A stretch of 50,749 bases of DNA, taken from positions 1 through 50,749 of the forward strand of contig VXSY01000080.1 in NCBI GenBank assembly GCA_009837725.1, given 5' to 3'. The notes under the pieces are model-generated. The model made no database searches. It was not told the origin of the DNA and saw only the letters and a list, made by a program, of their open reading frames with translations. The stretch comes from Gammaproteobacteria bacterium (lineage in GTDB: Bacteria > Pseudomonadota > Gammaproteobacteria > Pseudomonadales > Azotimanducaceae). Within the stretch, counting starts at the first letter, position 1; each line of letters opens with the position of its first letter. Shown here piece after piece: positions 1 to 9,335 of this stretch. A program made the translations under genes and the position numbers.

Positions 1-2217
1 GTGGGGGGAGGCGCGGGCGAGGAGCCTTCAGCGCGGGGGAGCGGGAGGGGCCTCCCCTCGCAAGAGGAGCCTTCAGCGCGGGGGGGCGCGAAGGGCCTCC
101 CCTCGCAAGAGAAGCTAGCGAGCCGATTGCTGCGCGAAGCGGAGGTGCTGCGGCAACTGCGCCATCCCAACGTTGTCAGCGTGTACGATGCTGGCGAGCA
201 TGAGGGCGTCGTTTTCGTCGCCATGGAGTACATGGCCGGCGGCAACCTGCGGCAGCGGCTGGAGGAGGGCTTGCCGCTGGCCGAGATACGCAGCATCGTC
301 CGCGACATCGCCGCGGCCTTGGACCATGCCCACGGCAGGGGCGTGCTGCACTGCGACATCAAGCCCGAGAACATCCTCTTTCGCGACGCTCCCGGCCTCG
401 GCGGCAGGAGGCCGGCATTGCTTGGCGATTTCGGCATCGCCCGCATCGCGTGGGAAGCCGGGGCGGGTAGCGAGACTTCCTCGCAAGCGAGCACGCCCTA
501 CGCGAGCCCAGAGCAGCTAGCAGGACGAGAACTCGACCATCGTACGGACCTTTACAGCCTGGGCGCCGTCCTGCACCTGATGCTGGCGGGCGAACCGCCC
601 CCTCGGACCGGTGCCGACGGCGTCGTTCGACTGCACGAGGCAACGCCGCGCTTGCCGCGCAACTTCGCGCCCTTCGTCGACGTCATGAGCCGGGTGCTGG
701 CGCCGCTGCCCGAAGCTCGCCCGGCATCGGGTGCGGAGTTTGCGGGCGAACTCGACGCGGTGGCGGTGGAAGGTGCGCCCGACGTGGTGGTGCGCGCCGC
801 GACCGTGACCACGGCCGAAATCCAGTCCGTCGCGCCTATCGGCGATGTTCCAGACCCGCTCGTCACGCGCGCGGAACCACGGCGCCAGAGGCGTCGCCGC
901 CGGCGTTGGTTGGCATCCGCGCTTGGCGTCGCGCTGGTGGTGGGCGTGACGGCGGTGCTGCGGCCAGACTGGCCGGCTCGTGCCGTGGCGCTTCTGGGGC
1001 TCGCCGAAGACCCGGACATCGCTGTTGCCTGGAACGACGCGGAGGCGCTCGGAGCCGACCCCAACCAGTCCCTCGGCGCGGTGGTGGCGGCATATCGTCG
1101 GGTGCTGGAACTGGACCCGACCAATGCCGAAGCCGCTGCCGCCATCGACGCCGCGGCGGCCCGCTGGAAGCAGGATGTGCAGGCCGCCATCGAGACGGAC
1201 GATCTGGCGCTAGCTTCGACTCGGCTCGACGATGTGGCGACGGTGTTCCCGGCCGACCCGGACACCTCAAGCCTCCTCAATCGGCTACGCAATCGGCGTC
1301 ATGCTGAGCAACTCATCAACGATACGCAGCGGCTGCTTGAGCGTGCCGGACTGTCGCACGAACCATCCGCCACCGCGGCGATCCAGGCCTATCAGGAGGC
1401 GCTGCGGCTCAGCCCGGGCGACCCGACCGCGTTGGCCGCGCTCGATGCGCTGGCGGAGCACTACACCGGTCTCGCCCGCGATGCCGCCGTCGCCGGGGAT
1501 GTGGCCGATGCCATGAACAACCTGGGCCGAGCAGTGACGGCGAACCCGGATTTCGCCGGCCTTGCCGATGTCCGTGCCACCATCAATGCCGCCGCCACGC
1601 TGCAGGCGCAGATGGACGCCATGCTGCAGCAGGCGGCGGACTTGCGCGAACGGGGGGCGCTCATCGATCCGCCGGCATCCAACGCGGCGCAGATCTACCA
1701 TCAGGTGCTCGCGACGGATCCGGCCAATGCGGTGGCCATGCAGGGGCTGGCGGAGGTGTCGGCGCAGGTGCTCACCGTATTTGTTGCCGAGCTTGAGGCG
1801 GGACGCCAGCAAGAAGCGCGCCGGTTAATCGACCGCTCGGTGGCGTCTGGCCTCGATGAAGGCGCCGTGAACGACATGAAAGGGCGCCTGGAGCAGGAAA
1901 TCGCCCGGCTCGAACAGGTGGCCGATCTCCTGGCCGAGGCGAGGATGCTGTTCGCCGAGGGCTACATCACGGAACCGGTGGAAGCCAATGCCGTGGCCCG
2001 TTTGCGGGAGGCAACGCGGCTGGACCCAGGCAACGCCGAGGCGCAAGAGTTGCTTGCGGCATGCGCCGAGCGACTCGCGGCGGTGGCGGAGGACGCCCAT
2101 GCCGCCGGCATGGACGAGGAAGCGGGGCGCTATCTGGACCTTGCCCTCACCGTAACTCCCGGCGTGCAGGCATGGCGCGAGCGTCGCGATGCCTGGCTCG
2201 CAGATGGCAGAGAATGA
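1..2217 (+). CDS. Hanks-type Ser/Thr protein kinase, membrane-anchored, 5' end missing
   Basis: The reading frame is open at base 1, so the true start and the N-lobe (glycine loop, VAIK lysine) probably lie upstream. What is visible: helix alphaC (REAEVL near residue 45), catalytic loop HCDIKPEN at about 117, DFG at about 143 and an APE-like SPEQL. The HRD arginine is Cys (HCD), which suggests activation-loop phosphorylation is not needed. A basic stretch and one membrane helix (about 302-322) follow, then some 400 residues of alanine-rich, TPR-like helices outside the kinase domain. Two 15-residue tandem repeats sit just before alphaC. It lies 143 bp ahead of a PP2C phosphatase gene and a STAS gene on the same strand, so a role in phospho-signalling to a STAS protein is inferred. 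Substrate unknown. Confidence 0.85.
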   Translation: MGGGAGEEPSARGSGRGLPSQEEPSARGGAKGLPSQEKLASRLLREAEVLRQLRHPNVVSVYDAGEHEGVVFVAMEYMAGGNLRQRLEEGLPLAEIRSIVRDIAAALDHAHGRGVLHCDIKPENILFRDAPGLGGRRPALLGDFGIARIAWEAGAGSETSSQASTPYASPEQLAGRELDHRTDLYSLGAVLHLMLAGEPPPRTGADGVVRLHEATPRLPRNFAPFVDVMSRVLAPLPEARPASGAEFAGELDAVAVEGAPDVVVRAATVTTAEIQSVAPIGDVPDPLVTRAEPRRQRRRRRRWLASALGVALVVGVTAVLRPDWPARAVALLGLAEDPDIAVAWNDAEALGADPNQSLGAVVAAYRRVLELDPTNAEAAAAIDAAAARWKQDVQAAIETDDLALASTRLDDVATVFPADPDTSSLLNRLRNRRHAEQLINDTQRLLERAGLSHEPSATAAIQAYQEALRLSPGDPTALAALDALAEHYTGLARDAAVAGDVADAMNNLGRAVTANPDFAGLADVRATINAAATLQAQMDAMLQQAADLRERGALIDPPASNAAQIYHQVLATDPANAVAMQGLAEVSAQVLTVFVAELEAGRQQEARRLIDRSVASGLDEGAVNDMKGRLEQEIARLEQVADLLAEARMLFAEGYITEPVEANAVARLREATRLDPGNAEAQELLAACAERLAAVAEDAHAAGMDEEAGRYLDLALTVTPGVQAWRERRDAWLADGRE
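19..108 (+). repeat. Two tandem 45-bp in-frame repeats inside the kinase gene
   Basis: Units 19-63 and 64-108 are nearly identical, beginning GAGGAGCCTTCAGCGCGGGG and ending CCTCCCCTCGCAA. Each adds 15 residues (EEPSARG...LPSQ) to the segment just before helix alphaC. The first unit contains a small palindrome (GGGAGG, two-base loop, CCTCCC). Because the unit length is a multiple of three the reading frame is kept. Confidence 0.85.
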
Positions 2218-2360
2218 GGGGCGAGCGCACGGTTCCCGGCAGCGATGCGAAAACGCGAGAAAAAATGGAGAAAAAGTGCGAGAAGGCGCGAAAAAGTGTT
2301 GTTTCTGAGGGAGTAGGGGAGTAGGGTGCGCGCATCTCCAGCGCCACGAATGGGTCGTTC

Positions 2361-3497
2361 ATGACCATCTTGGTGATGGACGACGACGATTCGGTTGCAT
2401 CGCCGCTGATCCACCATCTATGTGAGCTCGGCTACGAGGCGGTTGCCCCGGCCAAGGCCGTCGTCGCCTTCGCCGAATCGCTCGACGAAGCGCAGGCCGT
2501 TCTGTGCTCCTTCAACGGCTCATGGCCCCGTCGTCTCGAGGCGGTTCGGGCGATTGCCCGCGGCGTGCCCGTGCTGATGACCGCACCGCAAATGCCGCCC
2601 GCCGAAGACCTGTTGGCGGCGGTGCGGGCAGGTGCGGACGACTTCGTGATCTGGCCGGCCGGGCGCGGCGAACTCGACGAGCGCATCCGCGCCAACACGG
2701 CCGACCGCAGACCCGGTGCCACCGATCCCGCGCTGGTGCGTTTCCAGGCCGATCTCGAACGGGACCAACGCGCTGGCCGCCAGGTGCAGCGTGCCATGCT
2801 CCCCACCAACCCCATGGTCATCTCCGGCTATCGCCTGAGCCACCAGGTGCGCTCGTCGCTGCTCCTGTCGGGCGACTTCGTGGATTACTTTCGCATCACC
2901 GACCGGCAGTTCCTGTTTTACGTTGCGGACGTGTCCGGCCACGGCGCTTCGAGCGCGTTCCTGACCGTTGTGCTGCGCAATCTCTCCCGGCGGCTGCGGC
3001 GGGAGTTCCATCCGCGCGGCAACGGCGCGGACCCCGCCAACATGCTGGTGGCGCTCAACGGAGACATCCTCGACTACGAGATCGACAAGCATGTGGCGAT
3101 GTTCATGGGGGTGGTCGATGTGGAGGACCACACCCTCACTTACGCCAATGCCGGACACTTCCCGCATCCGGTGTATGTCGGTGCCGACGGAGGCGAGTTC
3201 CTGGCGGCGACGGGCAAGCCGCTGGGCCTCTTCCTGCAGGTTTCCTATCGCACCCGCACCGTGCCGTTCGGCGTCGGCGACCACGTGGTGGTGTTCTCGG
3301 ACGGCGTGCTCGACGCGATGGACGCGCCAAGCCTGACCGCCAAGGAAGAATGCCTGGTGGAATGCGCAGTGCGGCGGGCGCCGGACATCGATGCCATGTG
3401 GGGCGCTGCCGGAGTGCGCGACGCAACGCCGGGCCCCGATGACATGACCTGCCTTGTCGTAAGTCGGGAGCCCTCGAAAGCAGAGCCGCAGCCGTGA
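2361..3497 (+). CDS. PP2C (SpoIIE/RsbU-type) phosphatase with pseudo-receiver domain
   Basis: 378 aa. Residues 1-125 fold like a CheY receiver (MTILVMDDDD start), but the expected phospho-acceptor Asp is absent (strand VLCSFNGS) and the conserved Lys near the end is replaced (IWPAGRG), so it is probably a non-phosphorylatable receiver. The second half is a metal-dependent PP2C domain with its acidic residues intact: LSGDFVDYF, ADVSGHG, FSDGVLDA and GPDDMTC. In the RsbU family this domain dephosphorylates a STAS anti-anti-sigma protein. The next gene encodes such a protein and starts in a GTGA overlap with this stop codon, so translation is probably coupled. There is no clear Shine-Dalgarno before the ATG. 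Confidence 0.88.
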   Translation: MTILVMDDDDSVASPLIHHLCELGYEAVAPAKAVVAFAESLDEAQAVLCSFNGSWPRRLEAVRAIARGVPVLMTAPQMPPAEDLLAAVRAGADDFVIWPAGRGELDERIRANTADRRPGATDPALVRFQADLERDQRAGRQVQRAMLPTNPMVISGYRLSHQVRSSLLLSGDFVDYFRITDRQFLFYVADVSGHGASSAFLTVVLRNLSRRLRREFHPRGNGADPANMLVALNGDILDYEIDKHVAMFMGVVDVEDHTLTYANAGHFPHPVYVGADGGEFLAATGKPLGLFLQVSYRTRTVPFGVGDHVVVFSDGVLDAMDAPSLTAKEECLVECAVRRAPDIDAMWGAAGVRDATPGPDDMTCLVVSREPSKAEPQP

Positions 3498-3979
3498 CCG
3501 TGGGCCGCATCTTCGCCGCCAATCGCGACGGTGCCTACGTGATGAAATTCGTGGGTGACGTGCGGCTCAACCTCTGCATCGCCGTGGACGAGTTTCTGGA
3601 CCGGATGTTCAACGATCCGGAGTTCCGCTCGGTGCTGGTGGACCTCTCCACCACCGAAGGCATCGACAGCACCTCCCTCGGCATGTTGGCCAAGCTATCC
3701 AACCGCACCCGCGAGAGCGAGCGTCCGACCCCCGTCCTCGTCTCCACCAACCCCGACATCACCCGCCTGCTGCTGACGATGGGCTTTGACGACGTGTTCC
3801 AGATCATCGAGGAGCCGCTCGAGCACGAAAGCCAGCTTGGCGAGCTGCCGGGAGCGGAACTAGGCGCCGAGGATCTGCGATCGCGGGTGCTCGAAGCGCA
3901 CCGAACGCTCATGGGCATGAATGAACATAATCGATTAGAATTCAAGGATTTGGTAGCGACTCTTGAAGCATCAGGTTAA
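3494..3979 (+). CDS. STAS-domain protein (anti-sigma factor antagonist type)
   Basis: 161 aa, GTG start overlapping the phosphatase stop by 4 nt. Residues 10-105 form a STAS domain with the diagnostic segment LVDLSTTEGIDSTSLGML; the Ser/Thr in IDSTS sits where anti-anti-sigma factors are phosphorylated. A charged 50-residue C-terminal tail (from about 110) is extra to the minimal domain. With the preceding kinase and PP2C phosphatase this makes a kinase/phosphatase/STAS triad. No RsbW-type anti-sigma factor or sigma factor is seen nearby, so the downstream target is unknown. Confidence 0.85.
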   Translation: MTVGRIFAANRDGAYVMKFVGDVRLNLCIAVDEFLDRMFNDPEFRSVLVDLSTTEGIDSTSLGMLAKLSNRTRESERPTPVLVSTNPDITRLLLTMGFDDVFQIIEEPLEHESQLGELPGAELGAEDLRSRVLEAHRTLMGMNEHNRLEFKDLVATLEASG

Positions 3980-4013
3980 GAGAGGTCGCGACGAAGAACC
4001 CAGCGAAGATCGG

Positions 4014-4463
4014 TCAGTTCCTCTTGAGCGGTGCGGCCAACTTCGCCGCAATGAACTCCCCGTGGGACAAGTACAGCAAGTCCGAGATGCGCCGGATGGC
4101 CGCCTCCTCGTAGTGGTGTTGGTTGCCGTCGAAGCGGGCCAGTCGCCACATATGCCGGAGGATGTCGGCGCGTTCTTGGCGCGAGCAGGTCTCGTTCAAC
4201 AGGCGCGTGAAGGGATAGACGCCGGCGCTGGTGTCGTGCAGTTCCCGGGCGCGCTTTATGGTGGATTCCACCGCGTCGCCCTCTAGCCCCCAACTCGCGC
4301 GCAGGGCCTCTTTGATGCAGGCGATCTCGTCTTCGGCGATGTCGTGGTCTGCCCACGCCACTTCGAGCAGCAACATGGTGGCGGCCAGTGGGGCGGTGAA
4401 CTCCTCGTCGTCTTCGGGCGTGGTTTCTGGACCCGTCAGGAACTCGCGCAGCCTCGCCAGCAT
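4014..4463 (-). CDS. TerB-like tellurite-resistance/DjlA-N family protein
   Basis: 149 aa, all-helical. It matches the TerB fold in its paired acidic motifs: LEVAWADHDIAEDE in the first half and RLARFDGNQHHYEEAAIRRI in the second, a duplicated metal-site pattern of this family. Family members are linked to metal or membrane stress, but the biochemical role of stand-alone versions is not known. The ATG overlaps the dusA stop by one base (TGATG), so it is probably translated from the dusA message. It converges with the STAS gene across a 34-bp gap. Confidence 0.8.
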   Translation of the reverse strand: MLARLREFLTGPETTPEDDEEFTAPLAATMLLLEVAWADHDIAEDEIACIKEALRASWGLEGDAVESTIKRARELHDTSAGVYPFTRLLNETCSRQERADILRHMWRLARFDGNQHHYEEAAIRRISDLLYLSHGEFIAAKLAAPLKRN

Positions 4464-5467
4464 CAGGCGGCTCGCAAGGTGAGGTTCGGTGCCACCTGCT
4501 CGAAGGCCTCGAGCAGATCGCCCACCCGGGCATCCGGACGGCGCGCGAAGGTGCTCAAGGCGCGGCGGAAGCGCCTTGCGCCGGGGCGGCCGCTGCCGAG
4601 CCCCATCATGTGCCGGGTCAGGTCGTGCAGGCGTGCGCCGTCGGCCAGGGCGCTTTCCACATACGGCACATAGGCATCCACGATGGCGGCGGCACCGAGT
4701 GCGGTGCCGCCCGTGAGCCGGGCATGGAGCGCGGCCAGCCACTCTGGCCGGTTGTACGCGGCGCGCCCCACCATCACGCCGTCCGCCCATGCGAGGCATT
4801 CGAGGGCTTGACCGACTTCGGAGATGCCGCCGTTGACGACGATGCGCAAGTCGGGAAAGTCGCGAGCCAAGCGCTGCACACGGTGGAACTTGAGCGGCGG
4901 GATCTCGCGATTCTGCGCTGGCGAAAGGCCCTTCAGCACGGCGATGCGGGCATGGACGATGAAGGTGGAAACTCCAGCGCCTGCCACACGGCCAACGAAG
5001 TCGCGCAGGAAGCCGTAGTCGTCGTGTTCGTCCACGCCGATGCGGCACTTGACGGTAACCGGCAGCGAGCAGGCCTCCTGCGTTGCCCTCGTCGCTTCCG
5101 ACACCCGCTCCGGCGTCCGCATGAGGCAGGCGCCAAACGCGCCTTCGCGCACCTTGGGCGAAGGGCAGCCAACGTTGAGATTCACCTCGTCGAAGCCGAG
5201 CCGCTCGGCAAGCCCCGCGGCGTGCGCCAGGTCCGCCGGATCGTTGCCGCCAAACTGTACGGCCAGCGGATGCTCGGCTGAGCTGAAGCGCAAGAGCCGC
5301 TGCCAGTCGCCGTGGCGGACAGCGGCCGCGGGGATCATCTCCGTATAGAGCCTTGCCCGTGGCGCCGCGATGCGGTGCAGCACCCGGCAATGACGGTCCG
5401 TGCAGGCCATCATCGGAGCGACGCAGAGCCGCCACGATGGATTGGCGGTGGAGGTGATTGGTTCCAT
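4463..5467 (-). CDS. dusA: tRNA-dihydrouridine(20/20a) synthase DusA
   Basis: 334 aa, normal DusA length. An FMN enzyme that reduces uridines at positions 20/20a of the tRNA D-loop using NADPH. Visible: N-terminal [13 protein letters not shown], substrate-side [18 protein letters not shown] and the active-site Cys114 in GACLM, KCRIGVD, and the FMN-phosphate segment NGGI plus GVMVGRAAY. The chosen ATG at 5467 matches the conserved N-terminus; the frame continues upstream but without family sequence. A TACACT hexamer (plus strand 5474-5479, read on minus) lies only 6 nt upstream of the ATG, so the message may have little or no leader. Divergent from the ABC transporter operon. Confidence 0.93.
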   Translation of the reverse strand: MEPITSTANPSWRLCVAPMMACTDRHCRVLHRIAAPRARLYTEMIPAAAVRHGDWQRLLRFSSAEHPLAVQFGGNDPADLAHAAGLAERLGFDEVNLNVGCPSPKVREGAFGACLMRTPERVSEATRATQEACSLPVTVKCRIGVDEHDDYGFLRDFVGRVAGAGVSTFIVHARIAVLKGLSPAQNREIPPLKFHRVQRLARDFPDLRIVVNGGISEVGQALECLAWADGVMVGRAAYNRPEWLAALHARLTGGTALGAAAIVDAYVPYVESALADGARLHDLTRHMMGLGSGRPGARRFRRALSTFARRPDARVGDLLEAFEQVAPNLTLRAA

Positions 5468-5528
5468 GGACGAAGTGTAGCCGGTTGCTGGTATGGTGCC
5501 GCCGCTTGGGAAGAGGGGATGCAAGCCC

Positions 5529-6500
5529 GTGGGGCAGAGCGGCGCTCGGGCGCTGGAGGTGACGGACCTGGTCACGGAGTTCCGCACGCCCGCAGGCGTT
5601 GGCAGGGCCGTGAACGGCGTCTCGTTCCACGTCGATACCGGCGAGACGCTCGGCATCGTTGGCGAGTCGGGCTGCGGCAAGAGCGTCACCGCCTTGTCGG
5701 TGCTGCGGCTGGTGCCGAGCCCGCCCGGCCACATCGTCGCCGGTACGGCCCTGCTTGAAGGCCGCGACCTCCTTTCGCTGCCGGAACGCGAGATGCGCGA
5801 CCTGCGGGGCAACCGCATCGCGATGATCTTCCAAGAACCCATGACCTGCCTCAATCCGGTGCTTACGGTGGGGTTTCAGATTGCCGAGACGCTGCGCCGC
5901 CATCAGGGAATGTCGCGCGCAAGTGCCCGCGCCCGGGTGGTGGAACTGCTTGATCTCGTGCGCATCCCGGAAGCCGCCCGTCGCTCCCGCGAGTATCCGC
6001 ATCAGCTTTCCGGCGGCATGCGGCAGCGCGCCATGATCGCGATGGCGCTCGCCTGCAATCCTGGCGTCCTGATCGCCGATGAACCCACGACGGCGCTGGA
6101 CGTGACCATTCAGGCGCAGGTGCTGGATCTCATGCGCGACCTGCAGGAACGGCTCGGCACGGCGGTGGTGCTCATCACCCATGACCTGGGCGTCGTGGCC
6201 GAGACGGCGCACCGGGTCGTGGTGATGTACGCCGGCCGCAAGGTCGAGGAAGCCTCGGTGGAGGAGATCTTCGCAAAGCCCTTGCACCCCTACACGCAAG
6301 GGCTGCTGGCATCGGTGCCACGCGTGGGCGGCGGTGGCAGTCGCCTTGCCGAGATTCCGGGGGTGGTGCCAGCGCTGTCGGAACTGCCGGCCGGCTGCGC
6401 CTTTGCACCCCGGTGTCCCCGTGCCGACGAGCGTTGCCGGGGCGGCGTGCCGCCGTTCGAGATGGACGAGGGCCACGGCGTGGCGTGCTGGCATGCTTGA
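5529..6500 (+). CDS. ABC transporter ATP-binding protein, DppD/OppD family
   Basis: First ATPase of a peptide/nickel-type importer; hydrolyses ATP on the cytoplasmic face to drive uptake through the two permeases encoded downstream. Walker [10 protein letters not shown]-loop IFQEP, signature LSGGMRQR, Walker B VLIADEP and H-loop LITHD are intact, and the C-terminal oligopeptide-transporter region has the expected cysteines ([14 protein letters not shown]). I chose GTG 5529 (GAGGGG 11 nt upstream), which leaves a family-typical short lead before ALEVTDL; an in-frame ATG at 5493 would add 12 atypical residues. First gene of the operon. Confidence 0.9.
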   Translation: MGQSGARALEVTDLVTEFRTPAGVGRAVNGVSFHVDTGETLGIVGESGCGKSVTALSVLRLVPSPPGHIVAGTALLEGRDLLSLPEREMRDLRGNRIAMIFQEPMTCLNPVLTVGFQIAETLRRHQGMSRASARARVVELLDLVRIPEAARRSREYPHQLSGGMRQRAMIAMALACNPGVLIADEPTTALDVTIQAQVLDLMRDLQERLGTAVVLITHDLGVVAETAHRVVVMYAGRKVEEASVEEIFAKPLHPYTQGLLASVPRVGGGGSRLAEIPGVVPALSELPAGCAFAPRCPRADERCRGGVPPFEMDEGHGVACWHA

Positions 6501-7446
6501 AGTCGAAGGGCTGAAGATGCACTTCCCCATCCGCGCCGGGGTCTTCGGCGGCGTGGTGGGGCACGTTCATGCGGTGGATGGCGTGAGCTTCGATGTCGGC
6601 GAAGGCGAGACCGTGGGCCTCGTCGGGGAAAGCGGCTGCGGCAAGACCACGGTCGGGCGATCGGTGCTGAGGCTCCTGAAGCCCACCGCCGGACGAATCC
6701 GCCTCGAAGGCGAAGACATCACCCATCTCGGCAACCGTGCGCTGCGCTCGCATCGGCGGCGGATGCAGATCATCTTCCAGGACCCGTTTTCATCGCTCGA
6801 TCCACGCATGAAGGCGCGGGACATCGTCGGAGAGCTGTTGGACGTGCGCGGAGTCGCACGGGGAGCCGAGCGAGACGAGCGGGTGGAAGCGCTGTTCGAG
6901 CGGGTGGGCCTCAGGCGCGACCAACTCAGCAACTATCCGCACGAGTTCTCCGGCGGCCAGCGCCAGCGCCTCGGCATCGCCCGTGCGCTGTCGCTCAATC
7001 CGCGCCTGATCGTCTGCGACGAGCCGGTGTCGGCGCTCGACGTGTCGATCCAGGCGCAAGTCATCAACCTCTTGATGGACCTCAAGCGGGAGCTCTCGCT
7101 CTCGTATCTGTTCATCGCCCACGACCTTGCCGTGGTGGAACACATCAGCGACCGCGTGGCGGTGATGTATCTCGGCCGCATCGTCGAGTTCGCCCGCGCC
7201 AAGGACCTGTTCGAGAATCCCCAGCACCCCTACACCGAAAGCCTGCTGGCGGCGGTGCCCTCGACGGACCCCGGCCGGCGGCAGCGCCGGCGACTCCTGC
7301 AAGGCGACGTGCCAAGCCCCATCAACCGCCCTTCGGGTTGCCACTTCCATCCCCGCTGCCCATACGCCACCGAACAATGTCGCGAAGAAGACCCCCAACT
7401 CAAACCGGTAGCCGAAGGCCACCTCGCAGCATGTCACCTGCGATGA
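6493..7446 (+). CDS. ABC transporter ATP-binding protein, DppF/OppF family
   Basis: 317 aa, second ATPase of the importer. Walker [10 protein letters not shown]-loop [12 protein letters not shown], signature FSGGQRQR, Walker B IVCDEP, H-loop FIAHD, and C-terminal cysteine motif [14 protein letters not shown]. The ATG at 6493 overlaps the preceding stop by 8 nt; a longer open frame upstream (from 6334) is only a shadow of the previous gene. The stop codon overlaps the ATG of the lipoprotein gene (ATGA), so all three cistrons are tightly coupled. Confidence 0.92.
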   Translation: MLEVEGLKMHFPIRAGVFGGVVGHVHAVDGVSFDVGEGETVGLVGESGCGKTTVGRSVLRLLKPTAGRIRLEGEDITHLGNRALRSHRRRMQIIFQDPFSSLDPRMKARDIVGELLDVRGVARGAERDERVEALFERVGLRRDQLSNYPHEFSGGQRQRLGIARALSLNPRLIVCDEPVSALDVSIQAQVINLLMDLKRELSLSYLFIAHDLAVVEHISDRVAVMYLGRIVEFARAKDLFENPQHPYTESLLAAVPSTDPGRRQRRRLLQGDVPSPINRPSGCHFHPRCPYATEQCREEDPQLKPVAEGHLAACHLR

Positions 7447-9167
7447 AGGCGCACCTCTGGAGGGAGGGCATCTTGCCCTCCATCGCGCCGCTAGGCGCGC
7501 GTTGCCTTGGATCGGCGCCATCGCGAGAACGCGCCTTTCGGTGCGTGTGGAGGGCAAGATGCCCTCCCTCCAGAGGAGCTTCGTTGGTTGTTGGGTTGAT
7601 GTTCTGCCTCGCCGGCTGTTCCGGCGACAGCGACCACCGCCCGCAAGAAACCATCGACGCTGCCGCCGCCACCATCAGCGACAGCGCCGAGCCGATGTAC
7701 GGCGGCCATCTGCGCGTCGGCTATGTCCTCGAACCCACATCCCTCGACGCCGTGCTGGGCCGCTCCGGCGGCGATGCCTATTACTGGCGCCAGATCTACG
7801 ACCAACTCGTGGACATAAACCACAGCCTCGAGCCTCGCCTATCCCGCTCGCTGGCCACATCGTGGGAGATTTCCGAAGACCCCGACTCCATCACCTTCCA
7901 CCTGCGCCAAGGCGTCGTCTTCCACGACGGCACCCCGTTCAACGCCGAGGCGGTGAAGTTCAACGTCGAGCGCATCCTAGATCCCAAGACGATGGCGACG
8001 CCGCGTGCGTCCATGACCGTGATCGAGTCAGTCGATGCCTTGGACGAACACACCGTGCGCTTCAACCTGCTCCGCCCCTGGGGCGCGGGCATCAACATGC
8101 TGGCGGATCGCGGCGGCGTGATGAACTCGCCGGCCGAGGTGCTGGCCTTGGGCGCCGACTACGGCTGGAAGCCTTCCGGCACGGGCCCGTTCCGGGTCAA
8201 CAAGGTCATCACCGGCACCATGGTGAATCTGATTCGCAACGAAGACTACTGGGCCAAGGACGATGCCGGCCGGCCCCTGCCTTATCTCGATGAAGTAACC
8301 ATCCGCGTGATCCGCGACGAAACCGTGCTGGCCTCTGCCCTCCGCACCGGCGAGATCGACGTCGCCTATCTGCCATACAAGGACGTGGCCGCCTTCCGCC
8401 GCGACCCGCGCTTCTCCATCGAAACCATGGACGGCAGCGGCGTGGCGTTGCTTCTGGCGTTCAACGTCGGCCATGAGTTGGTGAGCGACGTGAACCTGCG
8501 CCTCGCCATTTCCCACGCCATCGATCCGCACGTGATCAACCGCGCCATCTACTTCGACAAGGTGATGGTGGCGGACTCCGGGATGTGGCCCGTAGGTGCC
8601 TGGGCGCACGACCCCGACGTGCCGCGGCCCACCTTCGATGCCGACAAGGCGCGGCAGTACCTTGCGCTTGGCGGTCGCCCGGACGGCTTCGAGTTGACGA
8701 CGGTGGTCAACAACACGCCTGTCAACATCCTCGCCGCGGAGGTGATCCGCGCCATGCTGAAGAAGATCGGCGTGACGCTGAATATCGAGGTGATGGCGGT
8801 GGGAGTCGCCGGCGAGAGCTTCTTCAACGCCGGCCGCTTCCCCCTCTATCTAACCGGCTGGAGCCGCTACCCGGAACCGGACTGGATCGCCTCCCTCGCC
8901 TTCAAGAGCGATGGCTTCTACAACGCCGCCAACCTGCCGCGCCCAGACGTGGACGCGTTGGTGGAGCAGGGCGCCTCGTTCTACGACCAGTCTGACCGGC
9001 TGCGTGCCTATCGGCAACTGAACGCCCTCGTGCTGCGCGAAGCTTGGTTCGTGCCGCTCCTGTACGCCACCAGCTACGCCGCCGCCCCCCGCCGGGTAGG
9101 CAACTTAGACCGCCTCATGGGCTGGGACGCAAAGATGAACCTGAGGGAGATCTGGATTGCACAGTGA
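7443..9167 (+). CDS. Extracellular solute-binding lipoprotein, family 5 (peptide-type)
   Basis: Periplasmic ligand-binding component of the importer (SBP_bac_5). Core signatures: [31 protein letters not shown] and GTGPFRVNK. The ATG at 7443 overlaps the previous stop (ATGA). It encodes MKA, then 43 codons made by a palindromic repeat (7451-7579), then [13 protein letters not shown] with a lipobox Cys at about residue 59. Removing those 43 codons leaves [16 protein letters not shown], a textbook lipoprotein signal peptide, so I infer an in-frame insertion. Alternatives are GTG 7545, inside the repeat, or TTG 7584, which has an AGAGGAG ribosome site supplied by the repeat. Ligand unknown; peptides or modified amino acids are plausible given the D-aminoacylase-type genes in the window. 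Confidence 0.9.
   Translation: MKAHLWREGILPSIAPLGARCLGSAPSRERAFRCVWRARCPPSRGASLVVGLMFCLAGCSGDSDHRPQETIDAAAATISDSAEPMYGGHLRVGYVLEPTSLDAVLGRSGGDAYYWRQIYDQLVDINHSLEPRLSRSLATSWEISEDPDSITFHLRQGVVFHDGTPFNAEAVKFNVERILDPKTMATPRASMTVIESVDALDEHTVRFNLLRPWGAGINMLADRGGVMNSPAEVLALGADYGWKPSGTGPFRVNKVITGTMVNLIRNEDYWAKDDAGRPLPYLDEVTIRVIRDETVLASALRTGEIDVAYLPYKDVAAFRRDPRFSIETMDGSGVALLLAFNVGHELVSDVNLRLAISHAIDPHVINRAIYFDKVMVADSGMWPVGAWAHDPDVPRPTFDADKARQYLALGGRPDGFELTTVVNNTPVNILAAEVIRAMLKKIGVTLNIEVMAVGVAGESFFNAGRFPLYLTGWSRYPEPDWIASLAFKSDGFYNAANLPRPDVDALVEQGASFYDQSDRLRAYRQLNALVLREAWFVPLLYATSYAAAPRRVGNLDRLMGWDAKMNLREIWIAQ
7451..7579. repeat. 129-bp inverted-repeat element inside the lipoprotein gene
   Basis: Arms 7454-7482 and 7548-7576 are a perfect 29-bp inverted repeat (31 of 32 when extended to 7451 and 7579), with a 65-bp spacer. 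Each arm itself folds: GGAGGGC, loop ATCTT, GCCCTCC. The hairpin core GGnAGGCATCnTGCC recurs in the stem at 9231-9273, so this is probably a dispersed palindromic family. Its length keeps the reading frame of the signal-peptide region open. Confidence 0.9.
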
Positions 9168-9230
9168 CGAGGCGGCGACGCTTGCGCGAAACCGTGCACT
9201 GCATTACTCCCACCTGGGGTTGGACATGAC

Positions 9231-9273
9231 GGGCCTTCGGAGGGAAGGCATCCTGCCTTCCCTACGAAGGCCC
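9231..9273. repeat. Long hairpin between the binding-protein and permease genes
   Basis: A 20-bp stem with one mismatch (9231-9250 pairing with 9254-9273) and a 3-nt loop, centred on GGGAAGGCA/TGCCTTCCC. It sits in the 168-bp gap between the lipoprotein stop and the permease ATG, the usual place for an RNA processing or stabiliser hairpin that lets binding protein exceed permease. It has no T-run, so it is not a canonical terminator. It resembles the palindromic core of the 7451-7579 element. Confidence 0.85.
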
Positions 9274-9335
9274 GCCCGTTGGATTGAAGGGATGTCGTTG
9301 CGCCATGGACACCACGACTGAGGCCGCCTGACGCG

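Noticed and set aside
4463-5854. Longer dusA start at 5854
   Set aside because: Residues before the ATG at 5467 overlap the divergent transporter gene and have no similarity to DusA.
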